Of a stretch of 64,000 nt of DNA, positions 48,153 through 59,489 are shown piece after piece. Source of the DNA: Symsagittifera roscoffensis (taxonomy: Eukaryota > Xenacoelomorpha > Acoela > Convolutidae). The stretch lies in contig NC_087065.1 of the NCBI RefSeq assembly GCF_963678635.1, forward strand, positions 74,349,345-74,413,344, read 5' to 3'. Made by a program: the position numbers and the translations under genes. Within the stretch, counting starts at the first letter, position 1; each line of letters starts with the position of its first letter. The notes beneath the pieces are model-generated. The model had not been told where the DNA came from. It saw only the letters and a list, made by a program, of their open reading frames with translations, and searched no databases.

Positions 48153-48826
48153 TGTAGATTTAGAGGATTTCATCTCCAGGCTTGTTCGCTTTTTCCTAAC
48201 GACACCGCAAAGTCGTCCCGTGGTTACTGAATTCAGTGGGGCGACCGAGATTCACTACTATCTACAATCCCCAAAGGGTGATTTTAGTGGCAACTATTCT
48301 GTATTGTATTATGTTGCTTGCCCCCTCTGTGCATTGCTCTTCAGGCTGTCTATCTCGTCTACTCGGTACAATCGCAAGAATTTCCAATGATAATTTAGTT
48401 TAGATAATTATATGTCCAATTATAATTTAAGGCCAGGATGTAATCTAATGATCAAATCAAAAGGAAAGGGTCCGCGATTTATCGGCCAAATGTCCTACAT
48501 GCAATTAACTTCCAAGTAACTCCACTAACTCTAAACTATTCTTTCTTTAGAGAACCTCTGATGAAAACTAACTATCTACTGGTCTCCGAGAACAAATTAC
48601 CTGACGAGCTAGCAATTATTGTTTTCTCTAACTAACGGAGAACCAACTATACTCTCTCTCAAGATCAATTGCTCTCTTCTCTGATTGAGAACCAACTACT
48701 ATTAATAGTAGCTAACAACTGTTCTGACTCTTGAAGTCTCTCCGGTACTCTCTAATTTCTTATATGTTTTTACACTTGGTCCTGACATCCGCATAAATCA
48801 CCCGTCCGTACATGTTTAAGGTTATA
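48153..48826 (-). mobile_element. LTR L4 with flanking PBS and PPT
   Basis: 674 bp, shorter than L2 and L3 because about 45 bp around TTAGCTAAGTCACGC is missing. The outer end is TATAACCTTAAAC instead of TGTAACC, so the terminal bases are mutated. The purine tract (ACAAGGGGAGGAA) lies at 48827-48840 and a degenerate primer-binding site at about 48136-48151. Confidence 0.75.
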
Positions 48827-50000
48827 TTCCTCCCCTTGTCAACTCTGCCACGTGCCAACTTCGTCTTCTTTTATCAATTTTTTCACGCTGATTAAATACC
48901 CGGTATGCGGTAGGTGTCACAAATTGACCAAGCAAGCAAATGTCATACGATTCTAATCAATTAATTCCTGACCTCAGTGACTGCAGCCCTCGGGTTCAAC
49001 TCAACCTCCAAACCATGCTATGTTTACTCAGTGACCCTCACAAGGTCTTCATTTTAATTATCCTGTTAACGTTCCGACCTCCCAAAGGTAGGGGGAGACC
49101 CTTTTCATGGATAGCGAATTCATTCCAAGCATCTAAAAGTTCGATCTGTACTCTATTCCAATCCCGACCTTCTAGCTATTCGGGTAACGTAGTTTGTCTA
49201 TTAGCGATCCAATAAACCAAAAAATCACCTCCGGGAAGCTAAGTAAATTCCCCGTTCGTTCATACTCTTTAGGAGATTCAATTCTCATGCTGCGGTTCTA
49301 TTACTATCAGATTGCTCTGGGACTACTTTTCTTTAGTCTAGTTGAAATGCTATTATTAGATCATTCGCCAAGCTAAACTGAACCCAATGCTTACCAAGTC
49401 CAATTTGAATTAACTCTAGTACTCCAAGGTTGCAATGTAAGAGATATATCTCTATCAGCTTCTGCTATACCTCCCAATACATGATTTGTCCTCCCAATTT
49501 TAGCAAGGTGACCCAATCTCATTTTCAGGGGTTGGGCAGGTGAGTACGCCTCTTTCCGGTGTTAAACTCAAGGTTTTCGGTGCAATTTTGGGGTCAACCG
49601 GGGTCAAACTTCCATATTTGAGTTCAGAATCCCACGGGGGGTTAACTACCAAGTTTAATTCATATCCCATTCACAAGTTATCCCATTTCTAAGGTTCATT
49701 ATCACTCTTTCAGGAAAAAAGCTATTAACACCGAAAGGAGTCGCCGGAGGGTTTTCACTCAGAAGGTGTCTTTTTTCGGGGCTCGTATCTTGTATCAATT
49801 GCTGCAATAAAATCATTATGCCACCGATCATCATTTCGCGTATATTGCCTATTTCCGTTCAAAGAGGGTGTTTTCTGAAGTTCTAATAGCTTCCGATCCA
49901 ACCGCCGGATTTGGTTCAAATTATAAAACAAGATGTATCTTGCCATTATCTTTCATCCCTCCAAGTTTCAGCGCCCTGTGATCATTGGAGGCCGAAAAAC

Positions 50001-50180
50001 GACTTCCGGGATTTACGGGTGGGTTTGTTTACTTAGGGCATAAGACCGGAAGTGGGGGTCTTAGGGGTCTGGGTTCCAAACTTAAGCTTTCCTTAACTAG
50101 GCCTACAACATACTAAAATTTGAGCCCAAAACCGCCGCTAGTTTCCGAGTTCTGATAGGGCCGTTCGCACTTCCGGGGAC
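50001..50180 (+). promoter_or_regulatory. ETS-like motif cluster, copy 3
   Basis: GACTTCCGGG (50001), ACCGGAAGTG (50045) and GCACTTCCGGGG (50167) form three strong CCGGAAGT-type sites in both orientations, 190-370 bp before the ATG at 50372. They lie in a slightly GC-richer patch without an ORF. Confidence 0.45.
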
Positions 50181-50371
50181 CGTTATCTTTTGCCCCCAAG
50201 GGTCTGAAGGGTCGCGTTTTTTGTATGTCCGGGTCAAATCATCTCTAGTATCCCTCCTCTGAATTTTATAACATTAGCTTCCTTAGTTACGATTTGGCGG
50301 GGGGGAGGGGGGGGGTCATCTATTTTGTCAAATTTTGTTTTCTGGCATTGGAGGGACCATATCGTCGAAGA

Positions 50372-50488
50372 ATGAACCATTTTGAACTCTACCCTTTGTT
50401 TGCTCTACTACTTAACTTAATGACGATTCAATCTTACGCTCAAGTTACTGTAGCATGTAATACAGTAAAATCAACAATTCCACATTAT
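50372..50488 (+). CDS. Signal-peptide first exon, copy 3
   Basis: 117 bp, ATG to TAT|GTATGT, a strong donor. It encodes a hydrophobic signal core (PLFALLLNLMTIQSYA) and a predicted mature start QVTVACNTVKSTIPHY with one Cys. Read-through stops four codons later. A conserved ATCKTCGAAGA palindrome directly precedes the ATG region in all copies. No plausible partner exon was found downstream in block C. Confidence 0.55.
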
Positions 50489-52659
50489 GTATGTGAAAAT
50501 TAGAAAACTGCGTGCAATTTTTTTGTGAAGTTCACGCACTTAGTTGAGTGAGAAAAAATATTGTCATGTCCCAAAATACTAATTTTTTGATTTTCTCAAA
50601 TTGGAATCATAAGATTAAAATCGGCCCATGTGAATTTTCTCTCCCCAACATCAACCTAGTAACAAGTTATTTGATAAAAATTCAAAAAATTCTGGTGACA
50701 ATGAAGCATTTTTTAACCGAAATTTTAACAAACTGCTAAAAATCCAAAGTGTTCTTCCAGTTTTTGATAAAAGTGACGCAATTTTTGTGCTCGGGCTGGT
50801 TTTTTTTCTCCAGACAGTTTTCGACTTTTTACCTAGCAATTTTTGATTGAAATTTTATAGATCAATCATAAAATTTTGTTGTCCTGGGCTCAGAACTGAA
50901 AATATATTTTACCAGTGATCATTTTTCGTAAAATTATGGGCAATAAAAGCTTCAAATATTTGCTCAACTTCTTTTCTCTCGGAAATACTGCATTTTGGTT
51001 GATTGAACATTCTCATCAATCAATTTACAAAAAAGCGCAAAAGCCAAAAATCAGGAGGCGGGGCGCAGTCAAGATTCTTACTTTTCTGCTGTTTGCGCGC
51101 TTTGATTTACCAAAATTGTCTCTTTCTTCAATGTTTTGAAAACTCTTTCCAATCACTGCGCGGTTCGTCTCCATCAGCTTATCGGTCTTATATCTGTTTC
51201 ACTTCGCCTCATGTTTACATAGAAGTCAATTTTTGTTGACTTGAGCAAAATTTTTATTTGACCACAATTGTCTCTGTTTTCAAACATGAAGCTATAAAAA
51301 CATTTTAAAAACTTTATCGATTGCAACCACTGCGATATTCGAAGACCAGATAAATCGTTCGTGACTCTATTGTTCTAAGAAACTGTGCGACTGGACCTTG
51401 CTTTCAAGTATAAGCAAGCTTTTACTCAACACAGCCAAGTACTTGAAACTGTGTCTTCAATGATGAAGCTTTAAACAAATTCAGTCTCGGTCAATGCGGG
51501 GTTCAAACACGAGACCTATCGTCATGGATTTTATCGCTTTTACTAGCTGCGCAATTGATGCTCGTGGTTAAATGAAAACTAATTTTTTTTAGTTTACGGC
51601 TAGAAAGGAATTTGTATTTTGATTTTAATTTTCTGTTGCAGTTTCCGGTTAAGCCCTAAGCCGCCTTAGAATAAGTGAGACTCCGTGAAGTATAGTAAGT
51701 GAAAATGAGAGGAATTAACGGAAAGTTAATAGAAAAATTGTTTTTCTTGGTCACAAATGACTATTGTATATTCATAAAAATAAGTTTTTTGAATGAATAT
51801 TTAACTGTAGCCCGGCTCGGTAAAAAATATGTTTTTTAACGTTTTGTTTTACGTATTTTGTTTTGAGAATAAGACCAAAAACTTATGTCGATCAAAGATA
51901 AAATGTTAAAAACTATTTGAATAGTCTTCTCCGAGACTGAAGTTTTTCTGATAGCGCTATTATCAATTTCTTTAGTATTAAACTAGGCCATTTTTTACGC
52001 AAATTTGCTCAATACAAAAGAATTAAAATTGAAATAATTTTGATAACAGTCATTAAAATTTGACATAAAAGACAAAAACTGATCAAACTGAATTCTGTTT
52101 ATTTTTTTTCAAAAACTGCTAAGTAGTTTTGCAATCAAAGGATTCTATCAAAAAAAGATCTCAGTGAAGGTCGCATATTTATGGTTCTCTAAATTAAAAC
52201 TGTTTGATAGTTTCGTTTAAAAGGCATAAAAATACTAAAAAGAAAAAATTAGTCTCAACAACGGGCTTTAAACCTGTTTTCCTGAGATTGGGAGACAAAA
52301 TCAGATACAATTGAGTAGCACCTGTTGCATTAAAAAAAACTGTTTCCAGTTTTTTAAGAAATCATCACTTGGAAGAAACGGAGGCAGAAACTTTAATGAA
52401 GCAGATTATTCTATTGTATACAATTAGAAATTTTTTCCGATATGATTCTGCTCCTTAGCATTTTGTACTCTACAATTGCTTTCTTTTCAAATCAATCGGA
52501 GCGTCTGAAATCAGAATGATAAAATAATTACAAATCGATCAAAGCTAAAACAATCGAATAACTAAATTAGACTTGGTTCAAATTATAATACAAGGTGCAT
52601 GTTGCCATTACCTATCATCCCGCCAAATGTCAGCTCCCTGTGATTTTGGAGGCCGAGAA

Positions 52660-52840
52660 ACGACTTCCGGAAGTAACGGGTGGGTTTGTTTACTTGGGGC
52701 ATAAAACCGGAAGTGGGGTTTCTAGGGGTCTGGAGTTCCAAACGTAAGATTCCCTTAACTAGGCCTACAACATACTAAAATTTGAGCCCAAAACCGCCGC
52801 TAGTTTCCGAGTTTTGATAGGGCCATTCACACTTCCGTGG
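52660..52840 (+). promoter_or_regulatory. ETS-like motif cluster, copy 4
   Basis: GACTTCCGGAAGTAACGG (about 52662), ACCGGAAGTGG (52706) and CACTTCCG (52829), arranged as in copy 3, before the ATG at 53024. Confidence 0.45.
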
Positions 52841-53023
52841 ACCGTTATCACTTGCCCCCCAAAGACCTGAGGTGTCCCGATTTTTGTATGTCCGAGTCAA
52901 ATCATCTCTAGTATCCCTCCTCTGAATTTCATAACATTAGCTTCCTTAGTTCCGATTTGGGAGGGGTTTGCCGATTTTGCCAAAATTGGTTTTCTGGCAT
53001 AGGAGGGACGATATCTTCGAAGA

Positions 53024-53140
53024 ATGAACTATTTTGAACTCTACCCTTTGTTTGCTCTACTACTTAACTTAATGACAATTCAATCTTACGCTCAAGTTAC
53101 TGTAGCATGTAATACAGTAAAACCAACAATTCCACATTGT
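53024..53140 (+). CDS. Signal-peptide first exon, copy 4
   Basis: 117 bp, ATG to TGT|GTATGT. It is nearly identical in protein to copy 3, with Tyr for His at residue 3 and a Pro for Ser in the mature part (VACNTVKPTIPHC). The last codon is Cys as in copy 1. The unchanged length and open frame in three copies support a coding role. Confidence 0.55.
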
Positions 53141-54900
53141 GTATGTGAAAATTAGAAAACTGCGTGCATTTTTTTTGTGAAGTTCACGCACTCAGTTGAG
53201 TGAGAAAAATGTTGTCATGTCCCAAAATATTAATTTTTTGATTTTCTCAAATTGGAATCATAAGGTTACAATTGGCCCATGTGAATATTCTCTCCCCAAC
53301 ATCAACCTAATAACAATTTATTGGATAAAAATGCAAAAAATTCTGGTGACAATGAAGCATTTTTTAACCGAAATTTTAACAAACTGCTAAAAATCCAAGT
53401 TGTTCTTCCAATTGTTGATAAAAGTTACGCAATTTTTGTGCTCGGGTTGGTTTTTTTCTGCAGACAGTTTTTTCTACTTTTTACCTAACAATTTTTGATT
53501 GAAATTTTATAGATCAATCATAAAAATTTGTTGTCTTGAGCTCAGAACTGAAAATATATTTTACCAGTGATCATTTTTCGTAAAATTATGGGCAATAAAA
53601 GCTTCAAATATTTACTCAACTTGTTTTCTCTCGGAAATACTGCATTCTGATTGATTGAAAATTCTCATCAATCATTTTACAAAAAAGCGCAAAAGCCAAA
53701 AATCAGGAGGCGGGGCGCAGTCAAGATTCTTTGTTTTCTGCTGTTTGCGCGCTTTGATTTACCAAAGTTGTCTCTTTCTTCAATGTTTTGAAAACTCTTT
53801 CCGATCACTGCGCGGTTCGTCTCCATCAGCTTATCGGTCTTATATCTGTTTCACTTCGCCTCATGTTTACATAGAAGTCAATTTTTGTTGACTTGAGCAA
53901 AATCATTATTTGACCACGATTGTCTCTGTTTCAAACATGAAGCTATAGAAAACATTTTAAAAACTGTATCAATCGCAACCACTGCGATATTCGAAGACCA
54001 CATAAATCGTTCATGACTCTTTTGGTCTAAGAAACTGCGCGACTGGACCTTGCTTCCAAATATAAGCAAGCTTTTATTCAACACAAGCAAGTACTTGAAA
54101 CTGTGTCTTCAATGATGAAGCTTTAAACAAATTCAGTCTCGCTCATGCGGGGTTCGAACACGAGACCTATCGTCATGGATTTAATCGCTTTTATCAGCTG
54201 CGCAATTGATGCTCGTGGTTAAAGGAAAACTAATTTTTTTAGTTTACGGCTAGAAAGGAATTTGTATTTTAATTTTAATTTTCTGTTGCAGTTTCCGCTC
54301 AAGCCCTGTGCCGCCTTGGAACAAGTATAATAAGTAAAAAAGAGAAAAATAACAGAAAGTTAAAAGAAGAATCGTTTTCACTGGTCACAAATGACTCTTG
54401 TATATATAAATGAAAAAGAATCTTTTGAAAGAATATTTAAACGTGTCCCAGCTCGGTGAAGAATATATTTTTTAACTCTTTTTCACGCATTTTTTGTGAG
54501 AGTGAGATTCCAAATTCAAGTCGATCAAAGCAAAAACAAATTGAAAACAATTTGAATAGTCGTCTCCGAGACTGAAGTTTTTTTGATAGCGATATAATCA
54601 GCTGGTATACTAATAAGCTGCGAAAAAAACTGATCAAACTGACATTTGTTTATTTTTTTCCAAAACTGCTAAGTTGTTTTTTGATCAAATGATTCTATCA
54701 AAAAGAAGAGATCCCACTGAAGGCCGCATTCTCCAACTTAAAACTGTTTGATAGCTTTTTTAAAAGGCATGAAAACATTAAAAAGGAAAAATTTATTCTT
54801 AACAACGGGCTTTGAACCTGTTTTCCTAAGACTGGGAGACAAAATATGATACAATTGAGTAGCACCCGTAACATTAAAAAGAAAAACTGTTTCCTTTTTT

Positions 54901-57019
54901 TTTTAGAAATCATCACTTTAAAGAAATGAAATCAATAAATGAGGCAGGCTATTCTCTTGTATACCATTAGAAAAAACTAAACTTTCAAAAAATCCGTTTT
55001 TTTTTCGATATTCCTCTGCTCCTTAGCATTTTGTACTCTACAAAATTGCTTTCTTTTAAAGTCAATTGGAGCTTCTCAAATCAAAATGATTAGATTGTCT
55101 TATCAGAGTCTCGATCTGGCAGTTCCGGTTTTTGGTCAATTTTTGCTCTACACGATGGGTGGTTGCTTTGTATTGATTGTTCAGTACAAACAGAAAACAT
55201 AAAACTTGAACTAACGTGAAACATAGTCATAATAATGACCAATTAGACAATTGAGGAAAAAAAAACAATTTTTCGCAAATCCTTTTCTCCCACTTCATTT
55301 TTTTGCCAACATGGTTAAGCATGTTAAGTACAAATATCGGTGAAGTCCGCTTGACTTTAGTTTCGCAACTTTTAAAAGTTTGCTAATATGACAAGACTAA
55401 AGTTGTGAATTAATACGAATAAAAAAACTTGAAGAATAAAAAATGAGATTATGAATTTAAAAGAAAATCATGTTTCCAGGCAGTAGAATTTCCTGTTTTT
55501 AATGAAAAATAATTCATAATTGAATCATAGATTTTCAGATACATCGCGGATTCGAAGCCATTTGTCGTATGCAACTGATTACACTGCAAACATGAAACGT
55601 GCTGTACAATTTAAGATGACAATTGTTTTTCGAATCAGTCAAAGCAAAACATTTGAAAAACATTTGAGGTTCGATCTTTTGATTGTGAATATCTAATCAG
55701 AAACTTTATCGTTGCCATATGATGGCTTGCTTTATACTGCCCCTTTTGTTACAAAAAAAAGACAACAAAGTTGAAATGTTTCGAAACCAGGAATAAAATT
55801 GAGAAACGGGACAAATGAAGAAAAATTTAATTTTTCTTTTCATAAACTAGTAAAATTTAGAGCTGGCAGCATTGAGCTTGACATAGAAAAGGATCGCACT
55901 CAACTTTTCCTAATTGTTCCGACTTTCGATACGAAAGTAACGGAATATTCGTGCTCGGGGTGGGTTTTTTTTCTTCAGACAAATTTCGACTTTTTAACTA
56001 GCCATTTTTGACGGAATTTTTAAACATCATTCGAAAGGTATTGTTGTCCTGAGCTTAAATTTGAAAAGAATTTTCGCGCTATTACAAGATTTAATCCGTC
56101 TTAGAAATCGTTCCAAATTTGTTGAAAGAAGCTTATTTGCGATAATTTATTTGTTACAAGGAGCGAAATTTATATTTTTGTACTTTATTTGGCGTGTGGG
56201 GGGATGATTTTCATAAAAAATTTCAAATTAAAAAAAAAATTTCATTTTGTTTTATTAAATTTTTTTTTATTGTTATTACTGCTCCATAAACCTTAAAGGG
56301 CTGTCGGAACATTCAGGGCTTCGCCCTGATACGAGCAGTCTTATTTAGAATTTATGAATATTTTAGTTTTTCTCTATACAAAGCCATGAAAAAACTCAGT
56401 AAAATGTTTACGTCCACTACTGGGCTCGCACTAGGAACCCAAGCCTGGGAGTGCTCCGCGCATCCTTCACACTGTCTGATCATTGAAATAACCGAAACAG
56501 GAAGTTTCATATTTTTACTTAATTAATTCCACTTTCCCAACGAAAAGTGGGAAAGTATCGAAACCCGGCAAAACATTCCTTAATAAATTGGATGCTCACT
56601 AACTCCACTTGCCCATGCAGTTACCCTGGAGGAAAAAGGGCAAGTGAACTGTATCCCCCTAAATACCGCCTTTTATATTAAACTTCTTATAGATTCTTAC
56701 ATTTAGAATAGTTTGGAGGATTTTTTCTGTCATACGGCTTAAATGTGATTTTTTTGATGTTCACAAAATGGGATCAAAAGGTTAGAGTCTGGTTGATTGA
56801 AATACAATATTAGCAAAAAACAATATTAATTTTTCTTGAGAACAGAAGCTCATACAATAATTTGCTACGGAGGGTTGTATAATAGGAAGACCAGTTTTCA
56901 AAATTGTGAAGTATTTAGGTGCAATTTACAAGAAAAAATTTAAATAAACCAATTGTGGATGAATTTTTTGTCGTTTCAATGTTCAACATCAATTGTTACT
57001 TTGATAATCTTTTACAATC
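54901..57019. other. Unique AT-rich DNA without a recognised gene
   Basis: No convincing ORF; the longest plus frame (55799-56011) resembles nothing known. On the minus strand, 55550-55600 reads GGCTTCGAATCCGCG, and 56410-56500 holds a further tRNA-like stretch. Short hairpins are visible: TCAGGGC/GCCCTGA (56313-56329), ACTTTCCC/GGGAAAGT (about 56531-56558) and CACTTGCCC/GGGCAAGTG (about 56604-56648). Confidence 0.5.
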
Positions 57020-58095
57020 AATTAAAAATGGTTTATAATGATACTATTTTTCGAAACAAGAAAAAACCATTATAATCGATTTTAATCGATTATTATTTGA
57101 ATATGTTTTTCTGAATTTTTCTTGAAATATAATCCATTATTATTCAACAAACATCGTCGTTTCGTTTTGTTTTACTTTTGTTTTAGTTTGTGTGCTTTTA
57201 AGTTGCTATCTTTTCTTACTGTTTACTGTTTACTGTTTACCTTCTTACTGTTTACTGATTACGGCTTACTTTTTTTACTGTTTACTGTTCGCTGATTTTT
57301 TTTACTGATTTTTACTGTGTTTTCATGCAGATTGTTTAAATTATAATCCATTAGAAGTGATTTTTCATGTAAAATCATTTTTTGATATAAAAAGGGACTA
57401 TAATCTATTTAATAGATTATAAGAGATTTTCGGAAAAACTATGATCAATTATATTTGATTATAATTTATTAAAATCACACCAAAAATGTTATCATTATAA
57501 TGGAATATAAAACGTTTAAACATCTAACATCTAATTTTTTGCCAATATTAGATTTCCAACGCCGAGTAAACATATCGCCCCCACTCAGTAAAAAAAGAGA
57601 ATAATCGATTATATTTCAATTATAATCGTACTTTTAGCAAAAAATATAATTAATTATAAGCGCCAGTTTTAGGTGTCTAAACCCGCTCAAAATTAATATA
57701 TATTAGACTCCGTTAAAAAAATTTAGGGTCAGTAAGCCAAAAATGGTCTCTTAAAATAGTGGGGGACCTCAAAATAGTGGGGGGATCTCAAAATAGTGGG
57801 AGGGGGAATGGGGAGACCTTTTGGGAGACCTAAATCCGTTGGTGGCTATAAGTAGAAAATTACAGTTTCTTTTAGTTCGGTAAGCAACTGAAAAGCACAC
57901 AAAACAAAACAATACAAAACTAAAACTAAATGAAGCGATGACGTTTGTTGAGTAATAATGGATTATAATCCTTTATAATGGATTATGACTCAAAAAAATT
58001 TGAGAAAAAACTTTCATGAAATTATTTGATTATAATAATTTTTATTGTTTCGAAAAATAGTAACATTATAATCCATTTTTAATCGATTATAATCA
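57020..58095. repeat. Large inverted repeat of about 200-bp arms
   Basis: 57020-57216 and 57882-58095 are reverse complements with moderate divergence (for example TGTGCTTTTAAGTTGC against GCAACTGAAAAGCACAC). The right arm lies inside the MITE at 57574-58176, so the left arm is probably part of a second, oppositely oriented and damaged copy. Confidence 0.7.
57216..57320. repeat. TTTACTG microsatellite
   Basis: About ten degenerate copies of the 7-mer TTTACTG interrupted by T-runs and short variants. Confidence 0.75.
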
Positions 58096-58176
58096 ATTGT
58101 TTTGAAATTATTGGAGACTGACGATAAAAATCCATTATAATCTATTAATTTCTTTTTTTTACTGAGTGCGGGCGAT
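57574..58176. mobile_element. MITE-like element with CGCCC-n-CACTCAGTAAAAAAA ends
   Basis: The left end reads ATCGCCCCCACTCAGTAAAA and the right end is its reverse complement with one or two changes. It is 603 bp long with no coding capacity, rich in ATTATAATCGATTATAAT-like words. The terminal inverted repeat, short length and AT-rich interior fit a non-autonomous DNA transposon. The target duplication is unclear; TA lies at or near both ends. Confidence 0.6.
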
Positions 58177-58486
58177 TAGCAAAATAATTAGCTCCACTAT
58201 GATTTTTGTGAGAATTTTAAATGGTTTGCTTGGAAATCTCTTTTTGAGTAGCCTGTTCCACTAATCTTGGTGCCAAAAGACTAAAACATTTTTATGCGGA
58301 AAACTATTTTTGTTCAATTCTGAGGTTAAATTTAGGGATAAAAGTTTGTTCTAAATCTAAACAAATCTAAATCAAAAAATTGTGTGACCATGCGAAATAC
58401 TGCTCAAAGTTCCAGAAACTATTTTTCCTGTTTTGCAGCTGATGCAGAAGTATTTTTTTTGTTTTTTCTTCTCCTGCTCACAAGTT

Positions 58487-58707
58487 TCACTGGGAGTAGG
58501 GGTAAGGGGGCGCGTGGCATGTTTGCATTTGTTGTGATGCACCTGGAGCAGGGTAGTTTTGGATGTTGTTTGGGAAAGTAGAAGGAGGAGGATGTGACTG
58601 GAAATTGGGTGGGTACTGGGTGGAGTAGGGTGGAGACGCTTGACTTGAATAATAGGCTGGTGGGTGTGCTGCAGACGTGGAGTTGTGCACTGTCCTTGAA
58701 CCTTTCT
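58487..58707 (-). CDS. Last exon: Pro/Tyr-rich tail with PPAY motif
   Basis: Minus strand. A good acceptor (TCTACTTCAG|AG) at 58707 opens a frame to a TGA at 58487. The product is rich in Pro, Tyr, Ser and Gln: HPPAYYSSQASPPYST, YPPNFQSHPPP and CHAPPYPYSQ at the end. PPAY fits the PPxY rule for WW-domain (for example Nedd4-type ligase) binding. The two leading bases complete the codon left by the single-base overhang of the upstream exon at 59490, if the GTCAGT donor is used. An overlapping longer minus-strand ORF in another frame is a shadow. Together the two exons resemble the membrane and cytoplasmic parts of Shisa/VOPP/WBP1-like proteins. Confidence 0.5.
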
Positions 58708-59489
58708 CTGAAGTAGATTTTTAAAACTCTGTAGAAAACTAGAGTTCCTAACGTTCATTTTTTTGCTTCCGAAGCCAGAGGCTCAACGCATAAGTTCATT
58801 TGGTATTGTAAGTTAAAGTAATAATCAATTTTATGTATCTTTTTGAGCAGTATCAGATCCACTACGCCGTTTTTCTTGAAAAAAAAGAGACCAGTGAGTA
58901 TATTTTATGTTTATTTTTAGCGTGAATTTTACCGCCACCTCGGAAAAAATCGTGTTCATGTTGTATGCAATGGTTTTACAAGACCACAAATATTTGTTAA
59001 TTTACGCAAAAATTGTTACCTCAATTCAATTAAGAACGATTTATGAGTGGACTAAATACCCGCTTACGCGTTAATAGCACAAAGTATCTCCCAATTTTTC
59101 AAACCCTTATGTAACTTCTTCAAAACCGATCACAAAAAAAAAACTTTTTTTGAATTAGACCTCAGGACGTAAATGCTTTTCAGATGGTACAAAAACTTTT
59201 TTTTTCAAAAATGGCCACTTCAAAAACGAAATCGGTCTGGAGAAAAAACAACACCCCAAGCAGAAACATTCCGTCACTTTGTTCAAAAGTTGGAACAATT
59301 AGTCTTAAAATCCAAGATTAAGATTCATGAGATCTTAATTTTGTTTCCCAAAAAGAAAGCTGAAGTTTTTTTGGAACTATTTTCTAATAAGTGAAGCTAA
59401 ATTAAAGATAGCTGAAAGACTACGCACGAAACCAGATTTCGATTCTCAGGCATGGAAAAAGATTTTCTAAAAAAGAGAGCGATACTGAC

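Larger units (their letters stand above)
43694..48826 (-). mobile_element. Two-LTR element, about 5.1 kb, lacking RT and integrase
   Basis: On the minus strand: LTR L4 (48826-48153), primer-binding site, gag G4, zinc knuckle, protease remnant, protease-linked C-terminal region, an abrupt junction at about 45800, block C sequence, polypurine tract, LTR L3. It is the only unit here with both LTRs. The LTRs differ by an indel of about 45 bp and many substitutions, so the unit is old or was assembled by recombination between different copies. Block C sequence inside it may be the element's own 3' part or host DNA caught between two elements. Confidence 0.65.
48827..52341. repeat. Block C, copy 3
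   Basis: Follows copy 1 through the decayed minus-strand frame at 49755-49946, the ETS-like cluster, the signal-peptide exon (50372), the GC-box-like site (about 51056) and both tRNA-like relics (51495-51580, 52255-52330). About 49908-52341 is repeated again, directly, at 52563-54900. The interval 52342-52562 is not shared and shows no gene. Confidence 0.8.
52563..54900. repeat. Block C, copy 4 (tandem duplicate of copy 3's right part)
   Basis: Starts at GGTTCAAATTATAATAC (compare 49911 and 22140) and runs to about 54900, ending ATTAAAAAGAAAAACTGTTTCC, the sequence interrupted by the long element at 24489. It contains the signal-peptide exon (53024), the GC-box-like site (about 53707) and the tRNA-like relics (54130-54220, 54803-54880). 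Confidence 0.8.

Noticed and set aside
56313-56329. Bacterial-type terminator hairpin (GGGCTTCGCCC)
   Set aside because: No T-run follows and the context is eukaryotic; likely a chance palindrome.
58372-58758. 128-residue minus-strand ORF, longer than the tail-exon frame
   Set aside because: It overlaps the Pro/Tyr-rich frame that fits splice signals. Its own composition looks like an out-of-frame reading of that exon.
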